Below, piece by piece: positions 17,706-26,873 of a DNA stretch of 64,000 nucleotides (positions within the stretch are counted from its first letter, which is position 1; the number at the start of each line of letters is the position of its first letter). Location of the stretch: positions 596,830 through 660,829 of the forward strand of contig NZ_LMLE01000001.1 in NCBI RefSeq assembly GCF_001422545.1. Direction: 5' to 3'. The stretch is from Pedobacter sp. Leaf41 (lineage in GTDB: Bacteria; Bacteroidota; Bacteroidia; Sphingobacteriales; Sphingobacteriaceae). Position numbers and translations under genes: made by a program. The notes under the pieces were generated by a model. The model saw only the letters and a program-made list of their open reading frames with translations. It ran no database searches and was not told the origin of the DNA.

Positions 17706-18104
17706 ATGGACTACTCAAAAAATACTTTATATAGATGTGTAATCGTTGATGATGATCAACTCAGCATAGATGTTCTCGCCAACTTCCTAGATCAAATACC
17801 AGGGCTGCATGTAACCGAAACTTATACCGAACCAGCTGAAGCTATTATTAACATTAAGGATGAAGATAAGATCGACTTTTTATTTTTAGATATTAAAATG
17901 GATATCAGTGGATTGGATGTTGCAAAGTTACTTCGCGATAAAGTGAGGTTTATATTTTTTGTAACCTCGTACGATCAATATGCTTTAGAGGCCTTTGGGG
18001 CTAACGGAGACATGTTCCTAGTGAAGCCGGTGATGTTTTCTAAACTTCAGGCTGCAATTAATGAGCTTTTACATCGAGAAAACCGTCAAAAGGTGATGCG
18101 CTAA
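17706..18104 (+). CDS. Receiver-domain-only response regulator
   Basis: This 132-residue protein is a single CheY-like receiver domain. The acidic pocket is VDDD (14-17), the phospho-acceptor is Asp62 (FLDIKM), the switch Thr is 87 (FVTSYD), and the conserved Lys is 107 (LVKP). The YD-YALEAF wording after the Thr is typical of receivers from the LytTR group, but the protein stops right after the domain and has no LytTR DNA-binding part. No histidine kinase is nearby. It could act through protein contacts or as a phosphate relay. It is followed 114 bases later by the FAD/NAD(P) protein gene on the same strand. Confidence 0.88.
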   Translation: MDYSKNTLYRCVIVDDDQLSIDVLANFLDQIPGLHVTETYTEPAEAIINIKDEDKIDFLFLDIKMDISGLDVAKLLRDKVRFIFFVTSYDQYALEAFGANGDMFLVKPVMFSKLQAAINELLHRENRQKVMR

Positions 18105-18218
18105 TCGAGCTGGTTTTTAATATTGCATCAAAACAATTTTCGTTTTTAATGATTGTAAGAAAGGTTTCTTTATAATTCAAAGAAACTTTTTAATTATATC
18201 GCCTTTTTACATCATTAA

Positions 18219-19937
18219 ATGAGCCTAAAAACTGCTAAAAAAAGAATTGCTATACTTGGTGGAGGCCCCAGTGGCCTTTTTATGTATAAGAGACTTATTG
18301 AGTCTGAACTAAAAAATCTGAAGATAGAAATTTTTGAACGGAAAGCACATCTTGGCGCCGGTATGCCTTACAGTAGTGAAGGTGCAGAAGTAGAACATAT
18401 CACAAATGTATCTGATAATGAAATACCCATTATTTTCAATTCTATAGAAGATTGGGTTAAAATTGCCCCAAAAAGTATTTTAAAAAAGTTCGACATTGAT
18501 TCTGAAAAATTTAATGAGTACAAGGTTTTGCCTCGATTATTTTTTGGAGAATACCTTTCTGCACAGTTCGATTTGCTGATTAAACAAGCAGAAAAAAAAT
18601 CCATTATTACAAAAGTTCATTTAAACACCACGATAACGGATATTCTGGATGATAAAGGTACAAAAAAGGTTAAGGTAAAAGTAGATGGAAAAGAGGATGG
18701 AATTTTTGATGAAATTATAATTTGTACCGGCCACAATTGGCCCAAAAAACATGAAGGAAAAATTCCGAACTATTTCGATTCGCCATACCCACCAAAAAAG
18801 GTGACTTTACGTTGTAACCATTCTATAGCACTTAAAGGATCATCTCTTACCGCGGTTGACGCTATACGAACACTTGCCCGTAGCAACGGTAAGTTTACAC
18901 AGAATGACGATGGGACCTATCTTTTCAAATTAGATGCTAATAGCAGTAAATTTAAAATTATCATGCACTCCAGAAATGGCCTTTTACCAGCCATTAGGTT
19001 TCATTTGGAAGATAGCCATTTAGGAAAAGATGATACGCTCACCAAAAAGCAGGTACAAGATCATATCAAGAAAAACGGAGGTTTTATTTCCCTGGATTTT
19101 GTTTTTGACCGAAACTTTAAACAACAATTTAAAAAGAAAGAGCCGAAGTTTTACGAACGGATAAAAGATATGGATCTTGAAACTTTCGTGGAGGCCATGA
19201 TGGATTATCGAGAGAAATTGCCGCCATTCGATTTGTTTAAGAAAGAATATGCGGAAGCAGAAAAATCGATCGAAAAAAGAGAATCAATTTATTGGAAAGA
19301 GGTTTTGGCAGTATTGAGTTTCGCTATGAATTACCCTGCAAAATATCTTCCTGCTGAAGATATGCAAAGGCTTCAAAAAGTATTAATGCCACTCATTTCA
19401 ATTGTAATTGCTTTTGTTCCTCAAAGTTCTTGTCGCGATTTAATGGCGCTTCACGATGCCGGTGTGCTTGATATTGTATCTGTTGGCGAAGATAGCAGGG
19501 TAGAGCCAAATGCTAAAGGTGGTGCTACTTACTATTATGAAGACGAAAATGGGAAACAAATTGCCAAGCATTATAAAATGTTTGTCGATTGTGTAGGGCA
19601 GCCTCATTTATCGTTTGAAGATTTTCCTTTTCAAGGTTTAATTGACGGGGGTATTGTTAGCCCTGCAAAATTGAACTTTAAGGATATAAAAAAAGGAACT
19701 GCAGCTTACAAAAAAGGAAATAAATTAGTGGAGAAAACGGAGAATGGTCATTTCTCTCTACGTGTTCCAGGGATTACCATTAACGATTATTTTCAGGTAG
19801 TGGACGAAGATGGTGTTGCCAGTGAACGTGTTTTTATTATGGCTGTTCCATACATAGGTGGCTATAATCCCGATTATTCGGGGATTGACTTCTGCGAAGC
19901 AGCGTCGGAACAGGTAATGAAAAAAATAAGCGCATAA
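18219..19937 (+). CDS. FAD/NAD(P)-binding protein (NAD_binding_9-like)
   Basis: This 572-residue protein has an N-terminal Rossmann loop ILGGGPSGLFMY (about residues 12-23), an acidic strand end (IEIFERK) and the phrase GAGMPYS near 47-53. All are typical of the PF13454 group of flavoproteins (HpnW/YdhS-like). A second nucleotide site is suggested near IICTGHNWP and KGSSLTAVDAIRTLA. The centre (about 300-370) is charged and helical. The reaction is unknown. It is a soluble protein and convergent with the DUF4142 gene; both end at a shared bidirectional terminator. Confidence 0.8.
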   Translation: MSLKTAKKRIAILGGGPSGLFMYKRLIESELKNLKIEIFERKAHLGAGMPYSSEGAEVEHITNVSDNEIPIIFNSIEDWVKIAPKSILKKFDIDSEKFNEYKVLPRLFFGEYLSAQFDLLIKQAEKKSIITKVHLNTTITDILDDKGTKKVKVKVDGKEDGIFDEIIICTGHNWPKKHEGKIPNYFDSPYPPKKVTLRCNHSIALKGSSLTAVDAIRTLARSNGKFTQNDDGTYLFKLDANSSKFKIIMHSRNGLLPAIRFHLEDSHLGKDDTLTKKQVQDHIKKNGGFISLDFVFDRNFKQQFKKKEPKFYERIKDMDLETFVEAMMDYREKLPPFDLFKKEYAEAEKSIEKRESIYWKEVLAVLSFAMNYPAKYLPAEDMQRLQKVLMPLISIVIAFVPQSSCRDLMALHDAGVLDIVSVGEDSRVEPNAKGGATYYYEDENGKQIAKHYKMFVDCVGQPHLSFEDFPFQGLIDGGIVSPAKLNFKDIKKGTAAYKKGNKLVEKTENGHFSLRVPGITINDYFQVVDEDGVASERVFIMAVPYIGGYNPDYSGIDFCEAASEQVMKKISA

Positions 19938-19967
19938 AAAAATCGAGGGATTTGCCTCGATTTTTTT
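19936..19967. terminator. Bidirectional terminator between convergent genes
   Basis: The A-rich arm ending in ATCGAGG and the arm CCTCGATTTTTTT form a perfect stem with a 6-nt loop. The hairpin has a T run on both strands, so it can end both the plus-strand FAD protein gene and the minus-strand DUF4142 gene. Confidence 0.85.
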
Positions 19968-19982
19968 ATTGGGATGGAAATT

Positions 19983-20570
19983 TTATTTCATTCCATCTTT
20001 AATTTTATTGATCATAGTTAAATGCGTTTGTACTACCGGAGCCGTTTTGGTAGCAAAAGCTTTAAGTTCTGCATCAGCGCCATCTTTCGATTCATCTTCC
20101 ATCAATTTTAAAGTCGATTTATGTCCATCAACCATGGCATCAACATAAGCTTTATCAAAATCAGATCCTGACTTTTTACTCAAATCGTCCATTTTCTTTT
20201 TGTGGTCATCATCAACAGTCGATGGCAAAGTGATATTTTTAGCAGCAGCAATTTCCATTAATTCGGTATTTGCTTTTCCATGATCATTTACCATCATGGT
20301 AGCAAACTCTTTTACCTGTGCATTGCTGCTTTTTTGTAGGGCAAGTTTGCCCAATTCAACTTCTGCCATGCCGCCTACTGCTGCCTGTGTTGCAAATTTT
20401 GCATCTTCATTGTCAACTGATATGCCACCAGTTGCAGCCGCGTTGCTTGTGGTATCTTTACTCATGTTTAAGCTATCAGCTGTTTCTTTGGCGTCTTTAT
20501 TTCCACCGCCACATGCTTGAAATGCTAAGGCCGAAACGGATACGGCCATCAAATAAACTAACTTTTTCAT
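19983..20570 (-). CDS. DUF4142 family lipoprotein
   Basis: This 195-residue protein has a lipoprotein signal (MKKLVYLMAVSVSALAFQAC, Cys20), a Gly/Asn/Ser/Thr-rich linker and a helical DUF4142 domain. The domain shows FATQAAVGGMAEVELGKLA, VKEFATMMVNDHGKANTEL and a late HLTMINKIKDGM. The domain is a ferritin-like four-helix bundle with outer-membrane or periplasmic location in many bacteria, and its role is unclear. The gene is monocistronic and convergent with the FAD protein gene. Confidence 0.88.
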   Translation of the reverse strand: MKKLVYLMAVSVSALAFQACGGGNKDAKETADSLNMSKDTTSNAAATGGISVDNEDAKFATQAAVGGMAEVELGKLALQKSSNAQVKEFATMMVNDHGKANTELMEIAAAKNITLPSTVDDDHKKKMDDLSKKSGSDFDKAYVDAMVDGHKSTLKLMEDESKDGADAELKAFATKTAPVVQTHLTMINKIKDGMK

Positions 20571-20648
20571 ATTATTGGTTTTTGTTGTAAACTAATAACA
20601 TGTTTTAATTAGAAAGGTTTAGCATAGATATTTAAGGAGTACGTATTT

Positions 20649-21230
20649 CTAAATTTTATCAAGTTTAAAATAGCCTAAATGGATCTCATCATCAGGTAGG
20701 GTAGCGTTTGGTGTAATCTCGATATGGTATTTTTCTTTATGCTGCGGGCTTAAAATATCCTCAACCCTGTAAATGTCATCAATGTCGATACCATATTTTT
20801 CATCAATATGTGAGTTAGCGCCTTTAACTGAATTAGTTTTGAAAAAAATAGTTTTCTTTGCGTCCTGAATGGCCGAGGCCCGATCATCTTTTACCCCAAG
20901 AACGATATAATGTTGTTCTTCTAACTTCCCGGATTGATAACCACCGAGGTTGATAAAAAATAGTTTATGGGGAGCGGATGAATGGTCAGCCGTTCGAGGC
21001 TTAACTTCAATTCGAAAACCATCAACCTGGTTTACCTCACGCCAGCCATCGATATGAATACTATTGCCAGCCTCAGGCCAAAATGCTTTGATTTCTGGCA
21101 CCAATTCTTTTAATGTATTGGCAATGCCGAAGAAATAATCGTGTTGCTCTACATTTCTTTTGGGCGCTTTTGAGCCCAGCAATAACATATATAACTTGGG
21201 ATTTTCGTTTTCTGATGACTGATTGTTCAT
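20649..21230 (-). CDS. DUF1543 domain protein
   Basis: This 193-residue soluble protein has the DUF1543 signature near the N-terminus: LYMLLLGSKAPKRNVEQHD, then the FFGIA and WREVN blocks. A second similar segment (FFINLGGYQSGKLEEQHYI) follows after residue 105, so the protein looks like two copies of one small fold. The function is unknown. It lies just downstream of the sigma/anti-sigma pair on the same strand with a 73-base gap, so it may or may not share their transcript. Confidence 0.8.
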   Translation of the reverse strand: MNNQSSENENPKLYMLLLGSKAPKRNVEQHDYFFGIANTLKELVPEIKAFWPEAGNSIHIDGWREVNQVDGFRIEVKPRTADHSSAPHKLFFINLGGYQSGKLEEQHYIVLGVKDDRASAIQDAKKTIFFKTNSVKGANSHIDEKYGIDIDDIYRVEDILSPQHKEKYHIEITPNATLPDDEIHLGYFKLDKI

Positions 21231-21303
21231 ATTGCTAAATTATATTAACTATAACCAGCAAACCCTGTTATCGTTTTAGGAAATAATATTTTATCAATAT
21301 AGA

Positions 21304-21807
21304 TTACTTAACTGTTTTGATTTGGTTAATCTCTAATTTCAAATCTTTAATCTGTTCTTGTGCCTGTCTGTTTTCTAAATAAAAGTAAATCGCGAAGCCT
21401 AAAAATATCTTGCCCAAAACAAAAACAGCCGCAAAAACCCATCTCCAGACTTTGCTGATGCGCATTTGGTTCGATTCGGACTCAACTTCTATATAGCGGT
21501 CTTGCTTAACTTTTTCTTGTTCCGCATGCTTAAATTTGCTTTCAGTTTCAGTGTATGGCTTTAAATTTTGCTCGCGAAGTATAATCTCATTTACTTCTTG
21601 TTCAATTTTGGATAATACATTAGCTGTAGGCGGAACAGCCATACTTTGTGCAAGGATTTCCATATCCATTTCTAATTTTGTTAACGCTTCGGCAAATTCT
21701 GGAAACTGTTTTTTTGCCAGCAAAACCTGCTGAATTTCATCGTCGGTGGCCACTCCCATAACATAGGTTTCCATTAGGCCGCTATCTATCAGTTGTTTAA
21801 TTTCCAC
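21304..21807 (-). CDS. Anti-sigma factor, RskA-like, short
   Basis: This 167-residue protein has an N-terminal anti-sigma-like domain with the family phrase (LIDSGLMETYVMGVAT, then ...KKQFPEF and a conserved AQSMAVPP near 54-60). A single membrane helix follows at about 122-144. Only some 23 residues, mostly charged and helical, come after it, whereas RskA relatives normally carry a periplasmic domain there. It overlaps the end of the sigma factor gene by 11 bases, which indicates co-translation and a specific pair. It should hold the partner sigma factor at the inner membrane. Confidence 0.75.
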   Translation of the reverse strand: MEIKQLIDSGLMETYVMGVATDDEIQQVLLAKKQFPEFAEALTKLEMDMEILAQSMAVPPTANVLSKIEQEVNEIILREQNLKPYTETESKFKHAEQEKVKQDRYIEVESESNQMRISKVWRWVFAAVFVLGKIFLGFAIYFYLENRQAQEQIKDLKLEINQIKTVK

Positions 21808-22240
21808 GAGCTTTCCTAATTTTATCTATTGATGATTTCAACTGGTTACGCAATATATTTTCACTCTTATTTAACAAATCTGCAAGTTGATTGATAGACT
21901 TTCCTTGATAATAAACCATTTGGAAAATATATTTCTCCTCCTCATCTAGCAGATTTAAATATTCATTATTCGTGTGATTACCGTTTAGTTTTTCATTATT
22001 TATGGAAGAAAATTCGGGCAATTTAAATCTTGCAAATTGCCTTAACTGCAACCAGGAAGTAGGCTGGCCATTTGTTTCCAATACAAATGCAGAGATAATT
22101 TTAACTAAAATTTCTTCTGATCTTCGATGATCTTGAACCGTACCTCTTATAAAACCTAAAAGCATTCCAGCATACTTATCATATAACTGATGAATATCCT
22201 TCTGGTTACCTTTTGGGATGTTTATCGCAACTTCAGACAT
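21797..22240 (-). CDS. ECF-type RNA polymerase sigma factor, divergent
   Basis: This 147-residue protein has a recognisable but drifted sigma-70 region 2 (IHQLYDKYAGMLLGFIRG, then EEILVKIISAF in place of the usual EDVLQETF). It also has a good region 4 helix-turn-helix (LLDEEEKYIFQMVYYQGKSINQLADLLNKS, with KIRKA at the end). The inter-region segment is short. The drift in region 2, where the -10 contact residues sit, leaves its promoter specificity open. Its partner is the membrane anti-sigma encoded directly downstream. The target regulon is unknown and no auto-regulated promoter could be assigned. Confidence 0.75.
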   Translation of the reverse strand: MSEVAINIPKGNQKDIHQLYDKYAGMLLGFIRGTVQDHRRSEEILVKIISAFVLETNGQPTSWLQLRQFARFKLPEFSSINNEKLNGNHTNNEYLNLLDEEEKYIFQMVYYQGKSINQLADLLNKSENILRNQLKSSIDKIRKARGN

Positions 22241-22433
22241 TTACTAACGGGAGTGATTAAATATAATTGCAAGATAAGCGCAAAAATTACAAATGCTTTC
22301 AATTAATGAAAAATTAATCAGCTTTTCGTGATTTTTAGATGTTTTTAAGTGACAACGAGTTCAATTTTAATTCCGTTTTAACTTGTGGGGAAAAATTTGT
22401 TCATTAATTTAGCCTCACCAATTTTTTACAGAG

Positions 22434-23216
22434 ATGAGAATAGCAACCTACAATGTAAACGGCGTAAATGGGCGTTTGCCAGTTTTATTAAAATGGCTCG
22501 AAGAAACGAAGCCTGATGTAGTTTGTTTACAAGAATTAAAAGCGCCTGATGAGAAATTTCCCGAAGAGGCTATCCTCGAAGCCGGCTATAACGCTATCTG
22601 GCATGGACAAAAAAGCTGGAATGGGGTGGCTATTTTATCTCGTGGACATGAAATAAAGGAACTTAAACGGGGTTTGCCTGGTGATCCTGAAGATTTACAC
22701 AGTAGATATATTGAAGCCATGATTAATGGGGTTGTGGTGGGCTGCTTGTATTTGCCAAATGGAAATCCTGCGCCGGGGCCAAAATTGGAATACAAATTGG
22801 CTTGGTTTGAACGGTTAATACTCCATGCAGCAAAACTTTTAGAATTTAATTTACCTGTAGTGCTTGCGGGAGATTACAATGTGATGCCGACTGAATTGGA
22901 CGTTTATAAACCCGAACGATGGGTTGATGATGCACTTTTCAGGCCAGAAGTGCGTGAAGCTTTTCATAAATTGGTAGCGCAAGGCTGGACAGATGCCATC
23001 AGAAAGTTGTATCCCAAAGAAGTGATTTATACATTTTTCGATTACTTTAGAAATGCCTACGGCCGTAACGCCGGTTTGCGCATTGATCACTTTCTTTTGA
23101 GTCCACAACTAGAAAGTAAACTTTTAAGCGCTGGAGTAGATAAGCATGTTCGGGGCTGGGAAAAAACAAGCGATCATTGCCCGGTATGGATCGAAATTAG
23201 TGATGTAGAACAATAA
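22434..23216 (+). CDS. xthA: Exodeoxyribonuclease III
   Basis: This 260-residue AP endonuclease/exonuclease is of the ExoIII family. The visible hallmarks are MRIATYNVNGVNGRLP at the N-terminus, CLQELKAPDEKFP with the metal-binding Glu, the LAGDYNVMP Asp-Asn pair, the substrate block LRIDHFLLS, and the terminal SDHCPVW His. It acts in base excision repair, cutting at abasic sites and trimming 3' blocking groups. The start is the first ATG of the conserved N-terminus. It stands alone, divergent from the sigma factor gene. Confidence 0.95.
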   Translation: MRIATYNVNGVNGRLPVLLKWLEETKPDVVCLQELKAPDEKFPEEAILEAGYNAIWHGQKSWNGVAILSRGHEIKELKRGLPGDPEDLHSRYIEAMINGVVVGCLYLPNGNPAPGPKLEYKLAWFERLILHAAKLLEFNLPVVLAGDYNVMPTELDVYKPERWVDDALFRPEVREAFHKLVAQGWTDAIRKLYPKEVIYTFFDYFRNAYGRNAGLRIDHFLLSPQLESKLLSAGVDKHVRGWEKTSDHCPVWIEISDVEQ

Positions 23217-23411
23217 GCTTCTGCAAAATAGCTTTACGAATTTTTGAGCTTGTTAAAATTGATTAACTAACATAGCTTAAAAGTTTAATTTATGCTGGCA
23301 TCGAATGCTAGCGCCTCGAGGAAGTTGGTTCCCAACAACCGCAAGAAATATTTACTATCTGAGAAATTTAAACTGTGGCTAAACTTTTCTAAAATCTTTT
23401 CAAAATTTGGC
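23217..23411. other. Spacer between xthA and the cobalamin riboswitch promoter
   Basis: No gene was found. A weak hairpin just past the xthA stop (AAGCT...AGCTT, then TTTTT) may end that transcript. A short frame over 23292-23507 runs into the riboswitch and is not a gene. Confidence 0.4.
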
Positions 23412-23419
23412 TACCTTTG
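23412..23419 (+). promoter_or_regulatory. Bacteroidota -7 promoter element of the cobalamin operon
   Basis: TACCTTTG matches TAnnTTTG and would start transcription a few bases before the riboswitch, as expected. The -33 region is only T-rich. Confidence 0.55.
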
Positions 23420-23427
23420 CCATGCTT

Positions 23428-23592
23428 TTGGTTTCCGGTTAACACCCGGAATTAAAAGGGAATTTGGTGTAAATCCAAAACTGTCCCGCAGCTGTAAGCT
23501 CCATTAACGGATTTTCTATTCTTTAAGCCACTGCCCCGATTTCGAGGTGGGAAGGCAAGAAAACCGGGAGTAAGTCAGAAGACCTGCCTCTT
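23428..23592 (+). promoter_or_regulatory. Cobalamin (adenosylcobalamin-type) riboswitch
   Basis: The conserved parts of the cobalamin riboswitch appear in order. The P3-region AAAAGGGAA leads into TTTGGTGTAAATCC, then the B12-box-like CTGTCCCGCAGCTGTAAGC (23481-23499), GCCACTG (23527-23533) with its GGTGGGAAGGC partner, and CCGGGAGTAAGTCAGAAGACCTGCC near the end. It sits in the leader of the TonB receptor operon, about 110 bases before the ATG. When cobalamin is bound it should lower expression of the uptake genes. The mode (translation or transcription) is unclear, since no strong terminator hairpin follows. Confidence 0.93.
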
Positions 23593-23702
23593 GCAATATT
23601 TCATAGCTTTCGGGGATTGAAGCTAGAGATGAGGTACTTTCGGTATTCCGTATTTTCATTTCTTGTAATTCTGTTTGCTGTGGGGATTAAACTCACAACA
23701 AA

Positions 23703-25736
23703 ATGTTTAGGTTTTTACATGCCTGTAATGGCATCAAGTATTATCTTTTCCTATCGTTCATTTTCTGGACAGGCATTCTTATGCCTCAGTTAGCCGTTGC
23801 CCAAACTGACTCGTTAAAAGCAAATATTTTAAAAGAAGTCGAGATTCGGCATCAGCGAAAATTATTACAAAATATTTCGCCAACACCCTTGCAAATATTG
23901 AGCGGAACAGCATTAAGAAAATTAAATGCACTCTCTGTTGCTGATGCCATCAGATACTTTTCTGGAGTACAATTAAAAGATTACGGTGGCATTGGTGGCT
24001 TAAAAACCATTAACGTTCGCAGTATGGGTAGTAACCATACAGCAGTTTTTTATGATGGCATACAATTAGGAAATGCACAAAACGGGCAGGTAGATTTGGG
24101 TAAATATTCGTTGGATAACCTCGAAGAAATTTCACTTTATAGTGGTCAGAAAAGTGACCTACTTATGCCAGCAAAAGCATTCGCCTCTGCCAGTTCGCTT
24201 TATTTAAAAACGCAAAGCCCTGTATTCGATATTGGCCAGCGCCGAAGTTTAAAGTTAAGTTTAAAGGGCGGCTCCTTTGGATTGTTCGATCCATCGGTTG
24301 TTTTTCATCAACGTTTAACTGACCGTTTATCGCTAAGCCTAAACGCAGAATTAATTCAGGCGAATGGAAAATATAAATATCGTTACACCAACAGTGTTTA
24401 TGATACTACAGTAGTAAGGCATAACGGTGATATTCTTGCTAAAAGATTTGAAGCAGCGCTGTTTGGCAATACCGCCGATAGTAGTAAATGGCAACTGAGG
24501 ATTTATAATTACGATAGCGAGAGGGGTTTGCCCGGTGCTATTGTGGCCAATAAGTTTGACTTTAGCCAGCGTCAATGGGATGATAATTTCTTTGTTCAAT
24601 CCTCCTATCAGAGTAAAACAGATCAAAGATTTCAATTCCTGGCAAATGCAAAATACGCTTACGATTTTATCCGGTATCTCGATCCGGAAAGGGTTTCACT
24701 GTTTGGCGCTTTAGACAATCGTTATGCCCAGCAAGAAATATATTTATCGTTAGCCAATCAATATCAGATTCTTAAATTTTGGGATATTTCCTTATCAACC
24801 GATTACAGTTATCAGCAATTAGATGCCAATCTGGAAAACTTTGCCTATCCTAAAAGGCAGACTGCTTTAATCGCTCTTGCTTCAAAATTTAACTGGCAAC
24901 GCCTGAGTATCCAAGGTAACGTGTTGGCAACGTTGGTGAATGATCAGGTGAAAACCAATTCCTCAGCTGGCGATAAAACAGAATATACACCGACAATTAT
25001 GGCTTCGTGGCAGCCATTTAAAAACAACGATTTCCGACTTAGGGCTTTCTACAAGTCTATTTTTAGGATGCCAACCTTTAACGACTTGTACTACACGCTG
25101 ATTGGGAACAGCAATTTAAGTCCAGAATATACCAAACAATACGATTTAGGTTTCACTTATTCCAAATTTTTTAAGGCAGTAAAACTCACTCAAATTTCTA
25201 TTCAAACAGATATTTATTACAACACCGTACGCGATAAAATCATTGCCATTCCTACGCTTAGCCCCTTTAGGTGGAGCATGGTTAACCTGGGTAAAGTAGA
25301 AATCAAAGGTTTGGAAACCAACATCCAATGCAACTGGAATTTTAATAGTTTCAATTTGAATACAAAATTTAATTATACCTATGAAAAGGCCATTGATATT
25401 ACGCAGAATAGTGCCGTTTTTGGTCAGCAGATTCCGTACATCCCATTGAATAGTGGCGCTCTAATGCTGGGCTTAGACTATAAAAATATCAGCTTCAATT
25501 ACAGTTACATCTACACCGGCGAACGTTATAGCCAAAAGGCAAACATCCCTGTAAACTATGTAGAGCCATGGTACACACATGATCTGGCTGTCAGGTTTGC
25601 CTTCGGTTACGCAAAAGTAAATTATAGTATCGCTGCAGAAGTGAATAATGTATTTAATCAATATTACGATGTGGTACTCAATTATCCTATGCCTGGAAGA
25701 AATTTCAGGATCACACTTATCACCAAATTTAAATAA
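23703..25736 (+). CDS. btuB: TonB-dependent receptor, probable cobalamin transporter (BtuB)
   Basis: This 677-residue outer-membrane receptor has a signal peptide (to about residue 33, PQLAVAQ) and a plug domain (about 45-150, with VADAIRYFSGVQLKDYG and GLKTINVRSMGSNHTAVFYDG). The beta-barrel ends with NVFNQYYDVVLNYPMPGRNF and the closing aromatic ITLITKFK. The riboswitch in its leader makes cobalamin or a precursor the likely substrate. It lacks the N-terminal carboxypeptidase-like domain of SusC-type receptors, as BtuB does. It is the first gene of a three-gene operon, with the BtuG-like lipoprotein starting 6 bases after its stop. The inner-membrane importer (BtuCDF) is not in this window. 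Confidence 0.88.
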   Translation: MFRFLHACNGIKYYLFLSFIFWTGILMPQLAVAQTDSLKANILKEVEIRHQRKLLQNISPTPLQILSGTALRKLNALSVADAIRYFSGVQLKDYGGIGGLKTINVRSMGSNHTAVFYDGIQLGNAQNGQVDLGKYSLDNLEEISLYSGQKSDLLMPAKAFASASSLYLKTQSPVFDIGQRRSLKLSLKGGSFGLFDPSVVFHQRLTDRLSLSLNAELIQANGKYKYRYTNSVYDTTVVRHNGDILAKRFEAALFGNTADSSKWQLRIYNYDSERGLPGAIVANKFDFSQRQWDDNFFVQSSYQSKTDQRFQFLANAKYAYDFIRYLDPERVSLFGALDNRYAQQEIYLSLANQYQILKFWDISLSTDYSYQQLDANLENFAYPKRQTALIALASKFNWQRLSIQGNVLATLVNDQVKTNSSAGDKTEYTPTIMASWQPFKNNDFRLRAFYKSIFRMPTFNDLYYTLIGNSNLSPEYTKQYDLGFTYSKFFKAVKLTQISIQTDIYYNTVRDKIIAIPTLSPFRWSMVNLGKVEIKGLETNIQCNWNFNSFNLNTKFNYTYEKAIDITQNSAVFGQQIPYIPLNSGALMLGLDYKNISFNYSYIYTGERYSQKANIPVNYVEPWYTHDLAVRFAFGYAKVNYSIAAEVNNVFNQYYDVVLNYPMPGRNFRITLITKFK

Positions 25737-25742
25737 CATAAA

Positions 25743-26852
25743 ATGAAAAAATCGCTATCAATTAAAGTATTAACTGCGCTTTGCCTCGCTACAATTTTGT
25801 GGTCTTGCCGGAAAGATAAAGGCGTCACTCCTGAAGAACAAACTCAACTTCCTGGGCAGGGCAGTACTGCTGTAAATGGACTATATGTTTTAAACGAAGG
25901 GAATTGGGGTTCGAATAAAGCATCCATAGATTATTATGATTATGCTACCGGTGTTTATAGAAAAAATATTTACGGACAAGCAAACCCATCTGCTACATTA
26001 GGTTTGGGCGATGTAGGGAATGACATTAAAATTTATGGTTCTAAGCTCTATATAATTGTAAATGGATCTGGAAAATTGGAAATCCTTGATGTTAAAACTG
26101 CAAAAAAATTAGCTCAGGTAGATATTTCGAACTGTAGATACCTTACATTTTATAAAAACAAAGCATATGTAACTGCTTACGAAGGTTTTGTTGCTGTTGT
26201 AGATACGGCAACTTATAAATTGGATGCTAAAATCACAGTAGGACGTGAGCCCGAGGAAATGGCTGTTGTTGGCGATAGACTTTATGTAGCCAATTCTGGC
26301 GGTTATACCAGCAGCAATTACGAGCGAACTTTGTCTGTTGTTGATCTGGCAACTAGTAAAGAAATTAAGCGCATTGATGTTGCCATCAATCTTCACCGTG
26401 TAAAAGCAGATCAATATGGTGATTTATATGTTACCTCCCGAGGAAATTATGGTGATGTAAAATCGAATTTGTATGTGATTGATACAAAGACGGAAGCAGT
26501 AAAAAGGAAGTTCGATATCGAAGCCAGCAATTTCGCAATTGATAAAGATTTTGCTTACATCATTAGCACTGCCTGGAGCAATGCAACCATGTCTAACGTA
26601 ATTTCTTATTCAAAAATCAATGTGAAAGATGAAACCATTATTCCGGGCGGCTTCATTAGTGATGGCACTGATAAAGAAATTGTAATGCCTTACGGAATCG
26701 CAGTTGACCCCATCTCATCAGAGGTTTACATCACCGATGCAAAGGACTATGTTACGCCAGGAACTTTATATTCCATTGATAAAAATGGTAAAAAGAAGTT
26801 TTCTGTATCCACAGGAGATATTCCTGCTCATTTGGTTTTCTACACTAAATAA
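25743..26852 (+). CDS. Beta-propeller surface lipoprotein, BtuG-like (YncE/DUF5074 family)
   Basis: This 369-residue lipoprotein has a signal sequence ending in ILWSC (Cys22) followed by charged residues. The rest is a series of propeller-blade repeats with the phrases GLYVLNEGNWGSNKASIDYYD (start of the first blade), KLEILDVKTAKKLAQVDI and YVANSGGYTSSNYERTLSVVD. It is encoded directly after a riboswitch-controlled BtuB-type receptor. In Bacteroides, BtuG is a seven-bladed propeller lipoprotein that captures cobalamin at the cell surface and hands it to BtuB. The family and position fit that role here; direct binding is inferred. The third gene follows after 21 bases. Confidence 0.78.
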   Translation: MKKSLSIKVLTALCLATILWSCRKDKGVTPEEQTQLPGQGSTAVNGLYVLNEGNWGSNKASIDYYDYATGVYRKNIYGQANPSATLGLGDVGNDIKIYGSKLYIIVNGSGKLEILDVKTAKKLAQVDISNCRYLTFYKNKAYVTAYEGFVAVVDTATYKLDAKITVGREPEEMAVVGDRLYVANSGGYTSSNYERTLSVVDLATSKEIKRIDVAINLHRVKADQYGDLYVTSRGNYGDVKSNLYVIDTKTEAVKRKFDIEASNFAIDKDFAYIISTAWSNATMSNVISYSKINVKDETIIPGGFISDGTDKEIVMPYGIAVDPISSEVYITDAKDYVTPGTLYSIDKNGKKKFSVSTGDIPAHLVFYTK

Positions 26853-26873
26853 TTTAACAATCAATATATAATA

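Noticed and set aside
23292..23507. 71-residue plus-strand frame before the TonB receptor gene
   Set aside because: It ends inside the cobalamin riboswitch; the RNA element explains the conservation.
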